A DNA stretch of 64,000 nucleotides, from positions 14,727,908 to 14,791,907 of the forward strand of contig CM075192.1 in NCBI GenBank assembly GCA_037577475.1. Direction: 5' to 3'. The notes beneath the pieces are model-generated. The model worked only from the letters and a program-made list of their open reading frames with translations. It was not told the origin of the DNA and did not search any database. Below, in pieces: positions 15,101-26,560 of the stretch (position 1 is its first letter; the number at the start of each line of letters is the position of its first letter). Made by a program: the position numbers and the translations under genes. The DNA comes from Chaunax sp. Z400. Taxonomy: Eukaryota > Chordata > Actinopteri > Lophiiformes > Chaunacidae.

Positions 15101-18100
15101 TGGGGGTGCCGGGGAGTTATTTGAATTTGTTGTAGACCTCCTGCTCAGCTGGGGACGAGTCGGGCGGCAGATATCTTAAAGGTGAAGACCTCGTCTTGTG
15201 GATTAGGCTGATGTGTGTCCTCAGGTGCTGCCTTTAAAACTGTCACCAATGCAGTAAGTGGAACAGCTGATAGTGTTTAAGGAGGGACAGAGACTGAGGA
15301 AGTGATGCAAGCAATGAAACGTGGTAGTTAAGTGTAACGTAGCCAGTTTACCTCATCCCCCCCCCCCCCCCCCCCCCCAACCCGTACCCCCCTCAGCAGA
15401 TCATCTTTTATATTTTGAGCGTTATGTTTCCACTTTTGCTTTGCAGAACTTTCCAAAGTGTTATTTCTTACAGGTTGTCATTATTAAACACAGCCCCACA
15501 TGTGTTTGTTTTTGTTTTTTTTAGGCCAGTGAAAGCATAAGTTAAATTTTTACTGCTTTGCGCAACTGGTAGATCCAAGTTTGCGTTTTCTGGTCACATC
15601 CCTCTTGCATGGATCTGTTGTGCCTCTCTGTTGTGAAAAACCTCCAGTTATTCCTCGGACGCTGGTGTAACATTACCCTACGTCTACAGTGCAGAGGAGC
15701 GTACGCTAACTTAACTCCATATAATTCCAGTACAACACAGTCAAATACAAATACAGTTTTTACTGTCAGTAGCCTCTGATTCTGTGATATTACAGTTTTT
15801 TCCCAAAGTCATATGCATATTTCAGGCATTTATACGGTTTGCTAACGCCATACGGTTGGACCAATAGATTACCCCTCCTCAAACACACCGTACGTTTGAC
15901 ACACAGCATAAATGACAGCTCCACTGCAATGCCTGAATATGATTGAATAGTGCGGTTCATCATTTGTTAATGCATATATATTGAAATGGAAGTCAGTCTG
16001 CTCTGTCTGGCAGCAAAGTATAAGCATAAGGCCACTTACCTACACTACTATATGATGGACATTATTTATTCATGTATATATTTACACAGTGAGATCAATA
16101 TTAATTTTGTAATATTCTCTCCATTTTGTCATTTCCTCTCCTCCCCCCTTCTCTCTGTCTCTCCTTTTGCACAGTGGAGCCAAAGGTCTACGTGTCCGCC
16201 GGCCCCGCAGCTTTGCTGGATGGTGGGAACGAGTCCCTGGTGGCCACCTGCATAGCGGAGCGCGGCCGACCTGCTGCTGAGGTTTTCTGGGACACAGAGC
16301 TTTATGGACGGAGTGAAAAACAAAGTCAGGATGAGCCCAACGGCACCACCACCACACACGTGCACTACATGTGGCAACCGCAGAGCTACGCCCAGGGAAA
16401 GACGCTCACCTGTGTTGTGCGCCACCCGGCACTGCAAACAGAGTTTCGCATACCCTACATACTAAACATTCAGTGTAAGTGCTGAGTCATAAGACTTCTT
16501 TATTTCCTGTTCCGTCTTTTATTGCATTTGATTGGAAAAGTGTGGTGATATTCTAAACCAACAATGAATTGATCCCACTATTCTGTTAGACACGGTGCAG
16601 CATTTGAGCCCTGTTGGCTGTTTGGCTGTTGCAATCGCAAGATTTGGACTGCGTCAAAATGTGCATGTGTTTTGCACATGTATTGTCCAAAGACACACCA
16701 GTAAGCCACATCATTGCAGTGGGGGATGATAAATATGGAGACTATCGTTTACTGTCAGTCAGTCCCCACATACACCATCCTGCTCCAGTAAATAATAGCT
16801 CACTTAATTAAACAAATGCAGTATTTACTCATATTTTAGTGATTTTTAACAGAACTATATTATTCTATCACAATCTTTCACAAACTGTACTGCATTGCCT
16901 CCGATTACTTTGTTTACCACCTTGGACTGAATTAAGTGCTTCTGCTCTATTAATTGCATAAGTTAATGTGGTTTATTGAAATTTCATTCATTAACATGGT
17001 TTTAATTGAACTTTGAATAAACTAAGCTTAAGCTATACTTTATTGTCCCTGTGGGGAAATTCTTTCTCTGCATTTGACCCATCCCTGAGGAGCAGTGGGC
17101 TGCCTTTTATGGGGCACGGGGAGCAAATTGGTATCTTGCTCAAGGATACTTTGACCTTTAGACTTGCAGGGGCTGGGGATCGAACCGCTGACCTTCCGTG
17201 AACGACCGCTCTACCTCCTGAGCCACAGCTGCCAAATGGCCACTTTTGTTACTCAAAAACAGAGAGAGAAGATTTTGGTCCTGAAATTACCAAGTTAAAT
17301 TATCATGACCAGTATATGTATCAAAGTTATGATTATTGTATCTCTATTTGTGCAGCCCTAACAGGCACATTATATATTATCGATATTAGCCCATGCTCAT
17401 AGCTTGATTTATGAATAGTCTACTCCCTGCTCTTTCTTCTTTGCCCATAAAGGAGCCATTAAAAGAGCCATCTTAATGTTATAGTCATTGGTGCCTACTT
17501 CCTTGGTGAGCAGGACTAAGTGTTAGTGTGTGTTTGGACTGTGTGAGTGCAGGCTAATGAAGGTATTTTATGAAATATTGATCAGGTCTCAGCAGCAACA
17601 CAAGTAGCAGCAGGGTGCTGGGGGCAGTGAATGAAGACACGGAAAAACCAAGATTAATACAGGAAGAAAGAGGCTTTCCAGCTCAATAAATCATGTCAAA
17701 TGCAGAGGCCAGGGATTTTAAGCGCAAAAGAAGCACAATTTCAGCATCAAGCTGCATGAGAAGGGTCGATGGACACAGTCAGCAGAGGCGTCTTCCTGTG
17801 TGCTGTAATGAGTTTTTCATTTGTCCTCCAGAGAAATTAAAATGAAGGATTAGATATCTAAGTCAGTGTTTGCCATGTTTTATTACAGTGGCATGTGCTG
17901 GGCTTCATTTAGGCGTCCTCCTGCCTTCCTTCCTTTTATTTTTCTTTGTCACGGCGAGGCAGTGGACTTTATTATAAGCTGCACTACATCTACTGTCTGA
18001 GTGTGTCTGTCATTTTCTAACTTTCCGCCAACCCAGGGTCATTTGTTTTGCTCTCTTGGCTCTCGCTCACCAGCAAGATGCTGTACCATGCTACAGTCCT

Positions 18101-21100
18101 GCACGGCCTTTGTTTTTGTCACTGCTTGCTACTGTGCTTATAATGCACTCTTTGTTCCTCCTGGATAAGCTCATTTGTCACCGGGCTGCTGGGATCACGA
18201 TGACTGATTATTGAGTAGCAGACTTTTGCCCTTTGAAATAGAGATAAAATATCGCACACAACTTAAGATGACAAAAGAATGAATGGAATATTCGATCGAG
18301 TTTTAGTTCCTTGTAAGTGATGCAAATTTTAACATCATAACATTTTGTTTTATTTTGTTTACAGTCGCACCGATGGTATCAATAGTAGGAATCGACAAAA
18401 ATTGGCACGTGGGTCAAGAAAATGTGAAGTTCACCTGTGGAGCCAAAGCCAACCCTCCTGCTCATCACTTCATATGGATCAGGTCAGTATCACCAAAAAC
18501 CACCTTCCTGCAGAAAAACCCTGAGATTAAATCGGAGTGATTTTTTTTTTTTTATTGGTTTGACTGCTGGGACCACTTTGGTAAAGCAAGAATGTTACTC
18601 AGTCTTATGAGTAAGCAGCAACCTGTGTGGTTTATGTTGAAATAAACACAGATGTCTTCTCTAATGATGTCATAACGCTGGTGAAGGAGAGAAGCCCTAA
18701 CTTGTCATTGGAAATAGATAGTCAGACATTTTCCAATATCTCAGTACATAATAGTGTTCCTCCAAGGGTTGTGGTATGCTCTAAAATAACTATTTCTGAC
18801 CACGTTGGATGGCTAAAGTGTATATTTGTTCAGCCACACTCAAGGACGGACTGAAAATTTTATAGATATTCATTTTAAAATGGAGTTAAAGCACATTGTC
18901 AGACAATCTCAGGAAAAGGCATTCATAGTATTTCACTGGGTTAAACACAAAAAGTGATGGAAATAGTTGTGTTAATAATGATAAAAGCTTGAGAGAGAAG
19001 TAGATATCATGTTACAGCTGCCCAGTCACGGGGTGAAGTGGATGTGAATGTGGGATTGTAACAGAAATTACCAAATTCTGTTGTGCGTAAACAGTTCCGA
19101 TGCATTGTTGTTTTGTTTTATCGTCATATATTTCAATCAATGCCTGGGACATGGATGTGTTATGTGTCATGTGATGCATAGAAAGGTATTCCTGCTACAC
19201 AGTGAACAGCCTGCTGGTAATGGAAGACTTAACTGTTTGATTTAGTGGGCAATATACAGTAGATTCTTATTGAATATGTAGTAGACAGTAACACAGGGTT
19301 TGTCAATTTGAATGAGTGAAGAGTTGTTGGTTGTTGTTTTTTTTACATATTTGTTTGGTAAAACACGCAACAGATCAGCTGCCGTTTGGACCCATTGCCT
19401 AGATCTAAAAGGAGTTTCAACACACTTAGATTAAGTAGTGAAGAAGTGTCCGTCTATAAATTACCTCTGAAGCCCAGATATTGGAGCTGTTGAATGCCCT
19501 GCTGCTCCCATCCAGGCTCCCTGCTATAAATAAAAGATTCCAAATGGTTCATGCATCAGAACATCACTGGCCTATTGGCAGCTCTTTGTCATCATCTTGC
19601 TTTGAAAACTAGAAATATGGTCTAGTGTGAGCTGACAGCCGAGCCCTTTACCCTTTATTTTTTTTTTTTTTTTTTGAAACCTTGTGTTCACGTCGAAAAC
19701 TTTTCCACTTGACTGATGGACGTGTTCTCATCTTAAACTATCAAAATCATGCGATCATTTTCAAAGATGAGTCAACACAACCAGCAGAATGCCAGCAGGA
19801 GAGAAATTTCAATTTTTGTTACATCTCTGAAACATAAAAGTCATAAAATAATCGGGATCTCTGCGAACACCACGAGATTCATGTAATGTTTCCTTTTTGC
19901 ACAGGTTGGAGGGATTGATGCCTGAGGGTGTTGCAATCTCAAACAATAGCTTTGCTTTCACTCGCCCGTTGGAGCACAATGACTCCGGTGTATACCGCTG
20001 TGAAGTGATCAACGACATTGGTCTCCGCAGTCAAGATGTAAACCTCTGGGTACAAGGTACATTTTTTTCTTTTTCCACTCAATCCCCTTAAGTGCTCTGA
20101 GATGCCCTTCTAACAATCTGCTTACTTAAGTAAATAACCTTTAACATCTGAGGTTAGAAGAGGAATCTCTGCATTCTCCCTTTCATTGTGCCTTTCGGAT
20201 GTAAGATTACCCTCTCAGTATGATCATCCCTCTGTTCAACACTTCTAGCAGTGCTAAGCTTCCATATAATTGTCCCAGCCCAGATCCACTTTCACACATT
20301 CCTGGCAACGGAGGAGCACCGAGTGCAGATAGAGAGTATCACTACCAAACATTTCCACTGTTGTGGTTTTGGCAACATTAGATTTCTCAGATAGGGAAGA
20401 GGGTGTTTACCTCTGCTGATTCAGCAAAATATGCACCCAACCTTTTTCTTTGTTTTGTTTAAGTGTCTCCATTTTCACAGCAGGACATGAATAACTGTGT
20501 TCAAAGATTTGCAATATGCAGAAGTCATCAGTGTAGTTGACGCTTAAAACTGTATGAAGTGTGATCAGATTATTTTGTTAAGTCATCACTTTATAGATTA
20601 AAACTAATGGCCAGAGAGGGAACCTCAACAGGTCATTTAAAGGGGTTTCACTGCATTTTGATTTGTTAAACGGTGTCGACTCATAAATTCTTGTCAGAAA
20701 ATGGTGCGTCATCTGTCTGTCCTTGGTTATATGAGTTCATTGTACAGTCAGGGTGTGAATCCTGAGAACTGTGCATCCCTTGTTATTTTCACTTCCCCAC
20801 TTCTCCTTTTCTTTTCCAAACAAAGCAACTGCTGCTTTTAGACATGTAACACACACAATCCTTTTCATTCTCACTGTCGAGAGGAAAGAGCTGGAGAAGC
20901 CCCAACAAGTCTGTCAGGCTCCATCTGTGCACAGGACTGGTTTGGAGTCCTGCTCCAAATGAAAGCCCAGCTGACATCCTGTCCAGGACAGACTTGTACT
21001 GAGCAATTAGATTGCTTCTCTTGTCAAATATTAAGACTTGGCCATGGAAGCCTCTGACTTCCCTCCCAAATGGAGATAGCCAGGCTCTGCTCTCTCCCCC

Positions 21101-23039
21101 TCCATGGTTGCTTGGTGTAGCTGTTTCATGTTTCCAGTTGTCTGTGCAGCCTTGGATTTTTTTTTTCTTTTTTGGCTTCTTGTCCCTCAGATGATTAGCT
21201 ACAGTACATGGTTACAAATGCTCCAAATCTACATGAGGTTAAAATGTCACACTGCAGGGTTGGATTGATGACTGACACAGAAGACAGTTGCCAGTATATC
21301 AGTTGACTGACCTTGATTTTCCTTATCCTCTCACATGTGTTTACTTTACCAACGATCCTCCAGGCTCACACATGATGTATAAATGCAATCCCACTCAGTT
21401 ACACAAATTGTGTGGATCATTATAGCACTACAGGGAATCCCGTTTTGGTAACTAGTGCCTAAGAATCTGGAGATGCAAGCCTCTATTAATGAGTCATCTT
21501 GGTTTGTAGTCAGGCCTTTGATGAGCCTGTGCAGCGATCGACTCGTGGTATCAGGCTGCTCTCAGCCCCGGAGGCTGGAGGTCAAAATGGAGACACTTAT
21601 CCTGACCTTGAGCTCCACACAGCCCTTTTCTCTCTGACTCCGGCTGCTATCACAAACATGGGCCAATGGAGGACAAATCAGATGCAGGAACCTCGCATCG
21701 ATCACACAGCGTTTCATCTTCTCGCATGACTCCCCCACAGCGGGGTTTAGCAAAGAAACGTGGGAGAGCCAATCACATTCACTCATGAGTGCATGTCCTC
21801 TGTCGCCCAATCCCTCTCTGTCTTTCTCTCACTAACACACGCGATGATATTTAGCACATAGCCTCTTTCTGCTCCCCCTTCCTCTCCCACTTTTTGCTCT
21901 ACAGCACAGCTTACATGTATGCAAACGTCAAAGGGAGGATATAGTCTGTACGTCTGTGCAGCTCTCAGTAAAAGAGTATGGTCTATCCACATCTTCTCAA
22001 AAACCTCTGGACAGAATTTTAATGAAATTACACACATGCTTTGTAGAGGCCCGGAGATTGTGCGTCTCATAATTGATTTCTTCACATTTGAAGTTAAGCC
22101 ATTTTCATGTCAGTATGTTCACATTCAGGATTTTTTTCCCAGTAACGAGGCCATCTATGTCCCTGGACACAGATTGTTTAGTTTAGTGTCAGGAGAGGCA
22201 TGTCTATCTTTCAACGTTGAATTGTGTTATTATAAATCAATCTAAAATCTCTTCACACTTGCCTTTTCAAACGGCACGTAACGTAAATCATGGTCTTTCT
22301 CCTTTTTTTTTTCCATGACTCCTCACTCAGTTTGCAGTCCATCCTTTCTGTTTAAATCTTTTCATCACATGTCCACTCTGCAGATCCTCCTCCCACCACG
22401 GCTGCCCCCAGCACCACCGCATCCCTCCTCCATGACACCTCCGGAACTAGCACTGCTGTGGACCGGCGGAGAGCTCTGTTCACTTCCCCAACACTGGCCT
22501 CCTTACCTGACAGCAGTCTCGGCACTATAATTGGTGGAGCCGTGGGTGGAGTTTTATTCCTGATACTCTTGCTGATACTCGGCGGGGTTTGCTTCATGCG
22601 ACAGCGCCGCACTTTCAGAGGAGACTACTACACCAAACAGTACCTGGGACCCTCTGACATGCAGAAGGAGTCTCAGCTGGATGTGCTACAGCCACACGAG
22701 CTACAGGAGGTCTATGGGGACAAGACGAGTAAAGGCAGCCAGGATCTCAAACCCAAACTGGGTGGAGACATCATTTACCCTGACTACACCCCTGAACGCA
22801 AGGATAGGGATGACTGGGCTGATAGGGAGGATGCCCACAAGGGCCTCAAGGAGGAAAACTACTACCCAGATCACTATAACACCCAAAATATGCACCCCTG
22901 TGGGCCTCCAGTACACAGCCCCATAGTGAACAACGGCTCCGCCTACCTGCCGGAGGACAGTTTTGACAATGGTCTGGACAGCGACTATGTGTCCCACTTG
23001 GACGGATCTGTGATCTCACGCAGGGAGTGGTATGTTTGA
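11835..23039 (+). CDS. nectin3: nectin-3 (Ig superfamily cell-adhesion receptor), exons 2-6, 5' partial
   Basis: Single-pass membrane protein that forms homophilic and heterophilic (for example with nectin-1) trans contacts at adherens junctions and binds afadin inside the cell. Five exons, 11835-12182, 16175-16474, 18365-18482, 19905-20056 and 22384-23039, have GT-AG boundaries and join in frame to 523 residues plus a TGA stop. Order: V-type Ig with the nectin TFPLGN motif; C-type Ig with paired cysteines; a third Ig split over two exons; a hydrophobic helix encoded at about 22524-22600; and a tail of about 145 residues. The tail resembles nectin-3 rather than nectin-1 or -2: FRGDY and PSDMQKESQ motifs after the membrane, and an ending ISRREWYV, the afadin PDZ ligand. 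The signal peptide and first exon are outside the window. I cannot tell whether this is the teleost a or b copy. Confidence 0.95.
12183..16174 (+). other. nectin3 intron 2
   Basis: 3,992 bases with no supported exon. Contents noticed: three tandem TTAGG units near 13365-13385, a 22-base poly-C run at 15357-15378, and AT-rich unique-looking sequence. The intron ends in a long pyrimidine tract (about 16128-16172). Confidence 0.85.
15357..15378. repeat. poly-C tract
   Basis: Run of 22 consecutive C inside nectin3 intron 2. A homopolymer of this length is prone to sequencing and replication slippage, so its exact length is uncertain. Confidence 0.95.
16175..16474 (+). CDS. nectin3: nectin3 exon: C-type Ig domain (D2)
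   Basis: Preceded by a strong polypyrimidine tract and TTTTGCACAG; the donor is T|GTAAGT. It starts VEPKVYVS and carries the DGGNES segment, the first cysteine in VATCIAERGRPAAEVFW and the second in TCVVRHPAL, the CVV.HPAL pattern typical of nectin D2. NES and NGT are potential glycosylation sites. Confidence 0.95.
16475..18364 (+). other. nectin3 intron 3
   Basis: 1,890 bases. It contains the minus-strand tRNA-headed SINE at about 17034-17228; nothing else is recognised. Confidence 0.85.
17034..17228 (-). mobile_element. tRNA-derived SINE, minus strand
   Basis: On the minus strand the head at 17206-17225 reads TGGCTCAGGAGGTAGAGCGG, a good RNA polymerase III A box. The B box GGTTCGATCCCC is at 17175-17186, about 20 bases further on. 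The opposite end, near 17036-17065, reads (plus strand) TTTATTGTCCCTGTGGGGAA, the kind of 3' tail shared with fish LINEs. The copy appears nearly full length and sits inside nectin3 intron 3. Confidence 0.82.
18365..18482 (+). CDS. nectin3: nectin3 exon: third Ig domain, first half (D3a)
   Basis: The acceptor TGTTTACAG precedes a 118-base exon encoding APMVSIVG, NWHVGQENVKFTCGAKANPP and a final FIWIR, i.e. the B-strand cysteine and C-strand tryptophan. The exon ends mid-codon (phase 2) at AG|GTCAGT, the position where nectin D3 is normally interrupted by an intron. Confidence 0.93.
18483..19904 (+). other. nectin3 intron 4
   Basis: 1,422 bases separating the two halves of the third Ig domain. 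No exon or recognised repeat apart from short poly-T runs at about 18541-18553 and 19658-19675. Confidence 0.8.
19905..20056 (+). CDS. nectin3: nectin3 exon: third Ig domain, second half (D3b)
   Basis: Begins after TTTTTGCACAG and ends at CAAG|GTACAT. It encodes LEGLMPEGV, then DSGVYRCEVIND with the F-strand tyrosine and cysteine that complete the domain opened in the previous exon. The reading frame is continuous across the 1,422-base intron. Confidence 0.93.
20057..22383 (+). other. nectin3 intron 5
   Basis: 2,327 bases with no supported alternative exon. Some nectin genes use a different 3' exon here to make other membrane or tail isoforms. I looked for a second membrane-helix exon and did not find a convincing one. 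Confidence 0.75.
22384..23039 (+). CDS. nectin3: nectin3 exon: stalk, membrane helix and cytoplasmic tail
   Basis: Last coding exon, opened by CTCTGCAG. It encodes a Pro/Thr-rich stalk, then the helix GGAVGGVLFLILLLILGG at about exon residues 47-70, a basic stop-transfer stretch RQRRTFRGDY, and a tail ending EWYV followed by TGA at 23037-23039. Encoding stalk, helix and the full tail in one exon fits the afadin-binding alpha-type nectin-3 isoform. Confidence 0.95.
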
Positions 23040-24099
23040 AGAAAGGAGCAAAGGAAGACAAATGACTGACTGAGATCATTTAACAAGTGACAGACATAGA
23101 TATCATCGATTTCAGTTAAAGGATGAACACAATGTCTCAGCTCAGTGCCACAATGAGCTCTTTGAACAATACTGCTCTGCCTCGATTGTAACCACTTAAC
23201 ATTAAGGACATGAATGTGGTTTCTATTACTTTTTGTAGCATTTCAAAAAGCGACAAATACGCTTGAATGCCCCACTGATATTATCCGTTCAGGCTTAGGG
23301 AGGCTTTGGCATACAATGGAGTTTCAACTGATGTGAAAGGGGTTTTGTATTGTGCTTGTTTGTGATTGTCACCTGTCTTTAACACAGGTCACAGGTCAGG
23401 TGTTCAGACCCTGGTAAGTCAAGTATTATATCCCTGAGTGGCTGAGCTCTGCTCCCATAAAACCTCACAAGCTCTGTCATTATAAAAATAATCACTTAAT
23501 AGCTTGCAGCATTCACATACGTGTGAATTTTTTTTTATCATGGCTGCAATCAGTATTAAAAGCCAATTGTACTGTTTTTTTGTTGTTTTTTTAAAGCAAA
23601 GTGTATCATCACGTTAAAGGGAAGGCTAGTCAGTCACATGACTAAAAGGGAGAAATACACAGGCATTATATTTAGGGAAAAACAAACTGACTGATCCTCA
23701 TACATTACTTAAAAAACACTGTCCCTTGTAAACCTAAGTGCTTCAGTGGCTCCTGCAAATTTTAAATCTCTTCCTCTAAATTGTAAAGGAAATGTAAAAA
23801 CCTGTAACCTGACAGTGAAGATGATACCAGAGTAAAAAGGTCATTCCCTGTGTAAGTATTGCTACTTTAGTTTAGCTTTCTTCAGCTTATTATTTGTTTT
23901 ACAGATAAAACCTTATCCTCAAGGTTATCTGTCCTGGTTGATTTGTAGTAACAGCAGATGTGTTTTAGTGCTGCTGTAAACGTAACTTGAACAGCAAGTT
24001 TGTCGGAAACACAAGAGGAACAATTGGTGACTAATCAAGAGGTCAGTCAGTAATAATTGCAGCCCATTGTGGCTGCTCTTTCTCCTTCCATTACATTTG

Positions 24100-24105
24100 A
24101 ATAAA
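24100..24105 (+). terminator. Candidate poly(A) signal AATAAA (proximal, nectin3)
   Basis: AATAAA in 'ttgaataaatattgg', about 1.06 kb past the stop codon. Candidate proximal cleavage signal. Confidence 0.4.
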
Positions 24106-26527
24106 TATTGGAAATGATCCGCGGACACAAAACAAAAATGCCTAAAGAGACTGTTGTCTTGTTGTGTCGACAATGTGCTAACAGCAGTGACAAATACTTT
24201 AGAAAGGTAATCTGAATATAGTGTTGGAATGGTAGAGTCTTACACTACCATTCGAAAAGATGGATATTTAAATATATTTTAACACGAATAGATTAAATAT
24301 CTATTGCAGACAAATGCTGACCATAGATTATATCAATGGAGTTTATAAAAAATTCTTAAGGATTGCAACTTTTACCAAATACATTATAATCATCTAATGC
24401 GTTGATACAGTCACTTCTCTGCAGTGAAAAAGCACAACTCTGTATTATGGATATCAGTGCACATCAGAGAAAGACGGCCAGGCTTTGGCCTTCTCCACTT
24501 AGCCATGATAACAGGCTGCATCGCTGGTTTTTCCATTCTCCCTCCTTTATCCTCTGATTTCTGTCTGCAAGATGAGAACCAATTGGTTATAATAGTTTTT
24601 ATTTTAAACGCGGGATCAAAGCAGTGCGTTATAAATACCAGATGTGACTATCACAGCTGTCATCGTCTGACATTACGAGGCTCCGTAAACCACCAACAGT
24701 TTCACTGCTCCTGCCTGACACTCCGCGTTCATCATTCATAACGGTAATCAGACGAAACATTAGCTAGAGAAGAGGTCGGAGAGAAAAAGGAGGACTAATA
24801 AAGTCATCCTCCAGCTTTGGTGTGCATGTGTCTGAAGTATGATTGGGTGAATACATCACAGAAGAGTTGGAAAAACTGTGAGGGGATGACATCACAGAGC
24901 AGGGTATAATGTTGGGTTTTGGCTCGTTGGCAGCTCCTCTGAGGATACCCAGTGATCATGGATACTAGAAATGTAATCCATGAATGAGAAAAAAAAATGT
25001 TTCTAGAACCATTTAGGTTCGAGCTGTCTGTGTAATGGCTCCCCAAGGGATATATATATTTTTCCTACAAACAAACCCAGTGACATTAAGCTGCAACAAA
25101 AGAGTTGACATCATCCGTGATCTCATCTCTCACTGCTTGATGTGACCTTACACTTTTCCACTTCGTGCACCCTGTTTGTTTCCTCGGGAATGATACATGG
25201 ATCAAAGTGGCCTCTGCAAAGCCTCACATGAAAGGGGAAACATACCATTTTTGGAAAAATCCCTATTCAGTCTATTTGTTTCTCAGAGAAGGAACCATGT
25301 ATGTGTATTACAGTCAGATCAGGACAGGGGTGGCTGTATTTTGAGGCCTGCTTCTTTCTTATTGGGGTTTTATAGAGTGGGTGTATGTTTTACTCTTTTT
25401 TTTTTTTCTTCTTTTTTTAAAAACTTTTCTCCACCCTCACTTTCCCATGCCAGGGCTTTGGTTGAAGATATATGAGAAGAAGCTTCTTAAATGTTACTCT
25501 CACTCTCGCCATTGCACACACACATGCATCAAGCCGCTACACATCTGCCGCTGCTGAGCAGAGCAGTCCTCACCTCAAACCATGAGCTTTCTAATTAAAC
25601 TTTCATTTTTTCTCTCTTTGCAATTGGTGATATATAGCAAACCCATGTCTGCATGTACACTTTTTTTTTTTAGACGGCCGACTCAATTCCGCATCTTGCT
25701 TCTTATTCGATAAATTCGCTCCATGCAAACTGCTGTCACTGCTCCAAACATGTTCTTTTTTTCTCTGAAGACTGTTTAGGCAAAATTGAAAGTGATGAAT
25801 GTTTTTGTAAAGTACTCATATCAACTGGTTGCATGTAAATTAAGTTATTCACTACTGCTTGGTTCATTATTTCTCATCACTTATGTTTATAGACATGTAC
25901 ATAGTGCTATTACGTTAGCATAGGATTAGCTGTTTGAGTTCTATGTTCATGTACAGTTTGTTCTGGACTCCCCTACTGAATAGTTGGTGCCTTAGATGGG
26001 CTGAGCAATGCACAGAAACTTTGAAAAATGACAATTACCGAAAGCATTAATATAAAGGATATTAATATCATTAAAGAGGAGGACTGACTGCTCCATTATT
26101 ATGTCTTCCATCTTGATATTTAAGATTTGCTGTCATCAAAGCATCATAATAGACAAAAGGTTGATTGTCATGCCTTATACTCTCTGAAAAGACACATGTA
26201 ACAAGTTGGTTACTGAGAAAATTGTAAAAGTAAAGTTTCACTGGGAATATAGGCAAGCCAGAGTCATAGAAAATATTATTGTCCTGTAAATATGCTGGCT
26301 GTTTCTTTTTTATTATTATTGAAAAAAACTATTTTTTGTATGAGGTTTTTAATTTTTTCAGAATTAAGTTTATCTTATGAGTGTCCAAGAAGATGCTGTT
26401 TTCACTGCATTTTGTATTTGTTCTGGAGATTTTCTGACCATTATTATGTGTGTTGTTCTTTGAATGATTGATGTCTCACAGGAATCAGAGGAAAGTGCGA
26501 TAGATTGTATTTTGTTCTTTTGTTTGC

Positions 26528-26533
26528 AATAAA
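26528..26533 (+). terminator. Candidate poly(A) signal AATAAA (distal, nectin3)
   Basis: AATAAA in 'tttgcaataaaagacc', preceded by T-rich sequence and followed within 30 bases by T/G-rich sequence ('aaatgtgtccctgg', 'ttgtgctttc'). This is the arrangement of a mammalian-type cleavage site and looks the better of the two candidates. Confidence 0.45.
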
Positions 26534-26560
26534 AGACCACCATTATTGCACAAATGTGTC

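Larger units (their letters stand above)
23040..26560 (+). other. Probable long nectin3 3' UTR
   Basis: About 3.5 kb after the nectin3 stop with no coding exon. It is AT-rich and contains two good AATAAA signals, at 24100-24105 and 26528-26533. No splice-like structure or other gene start is evident, so a long 3' UTR ending at one or both signals is the simplest reading. The transcript end is inferred, not seen. Confidence 0.45.

Noticed and set aside
17206..17226. tRNA gene
   Set aside because: A and B boxes are present, but the cloverleaf and acceptor stem are not; it is the head of a SINE.
22701..22997. Minus-strand frame of 98 codons over the last nectin3 exon
   Set aside because: Shadow of the nectin3 tail, which has family motifs on the plus strand.
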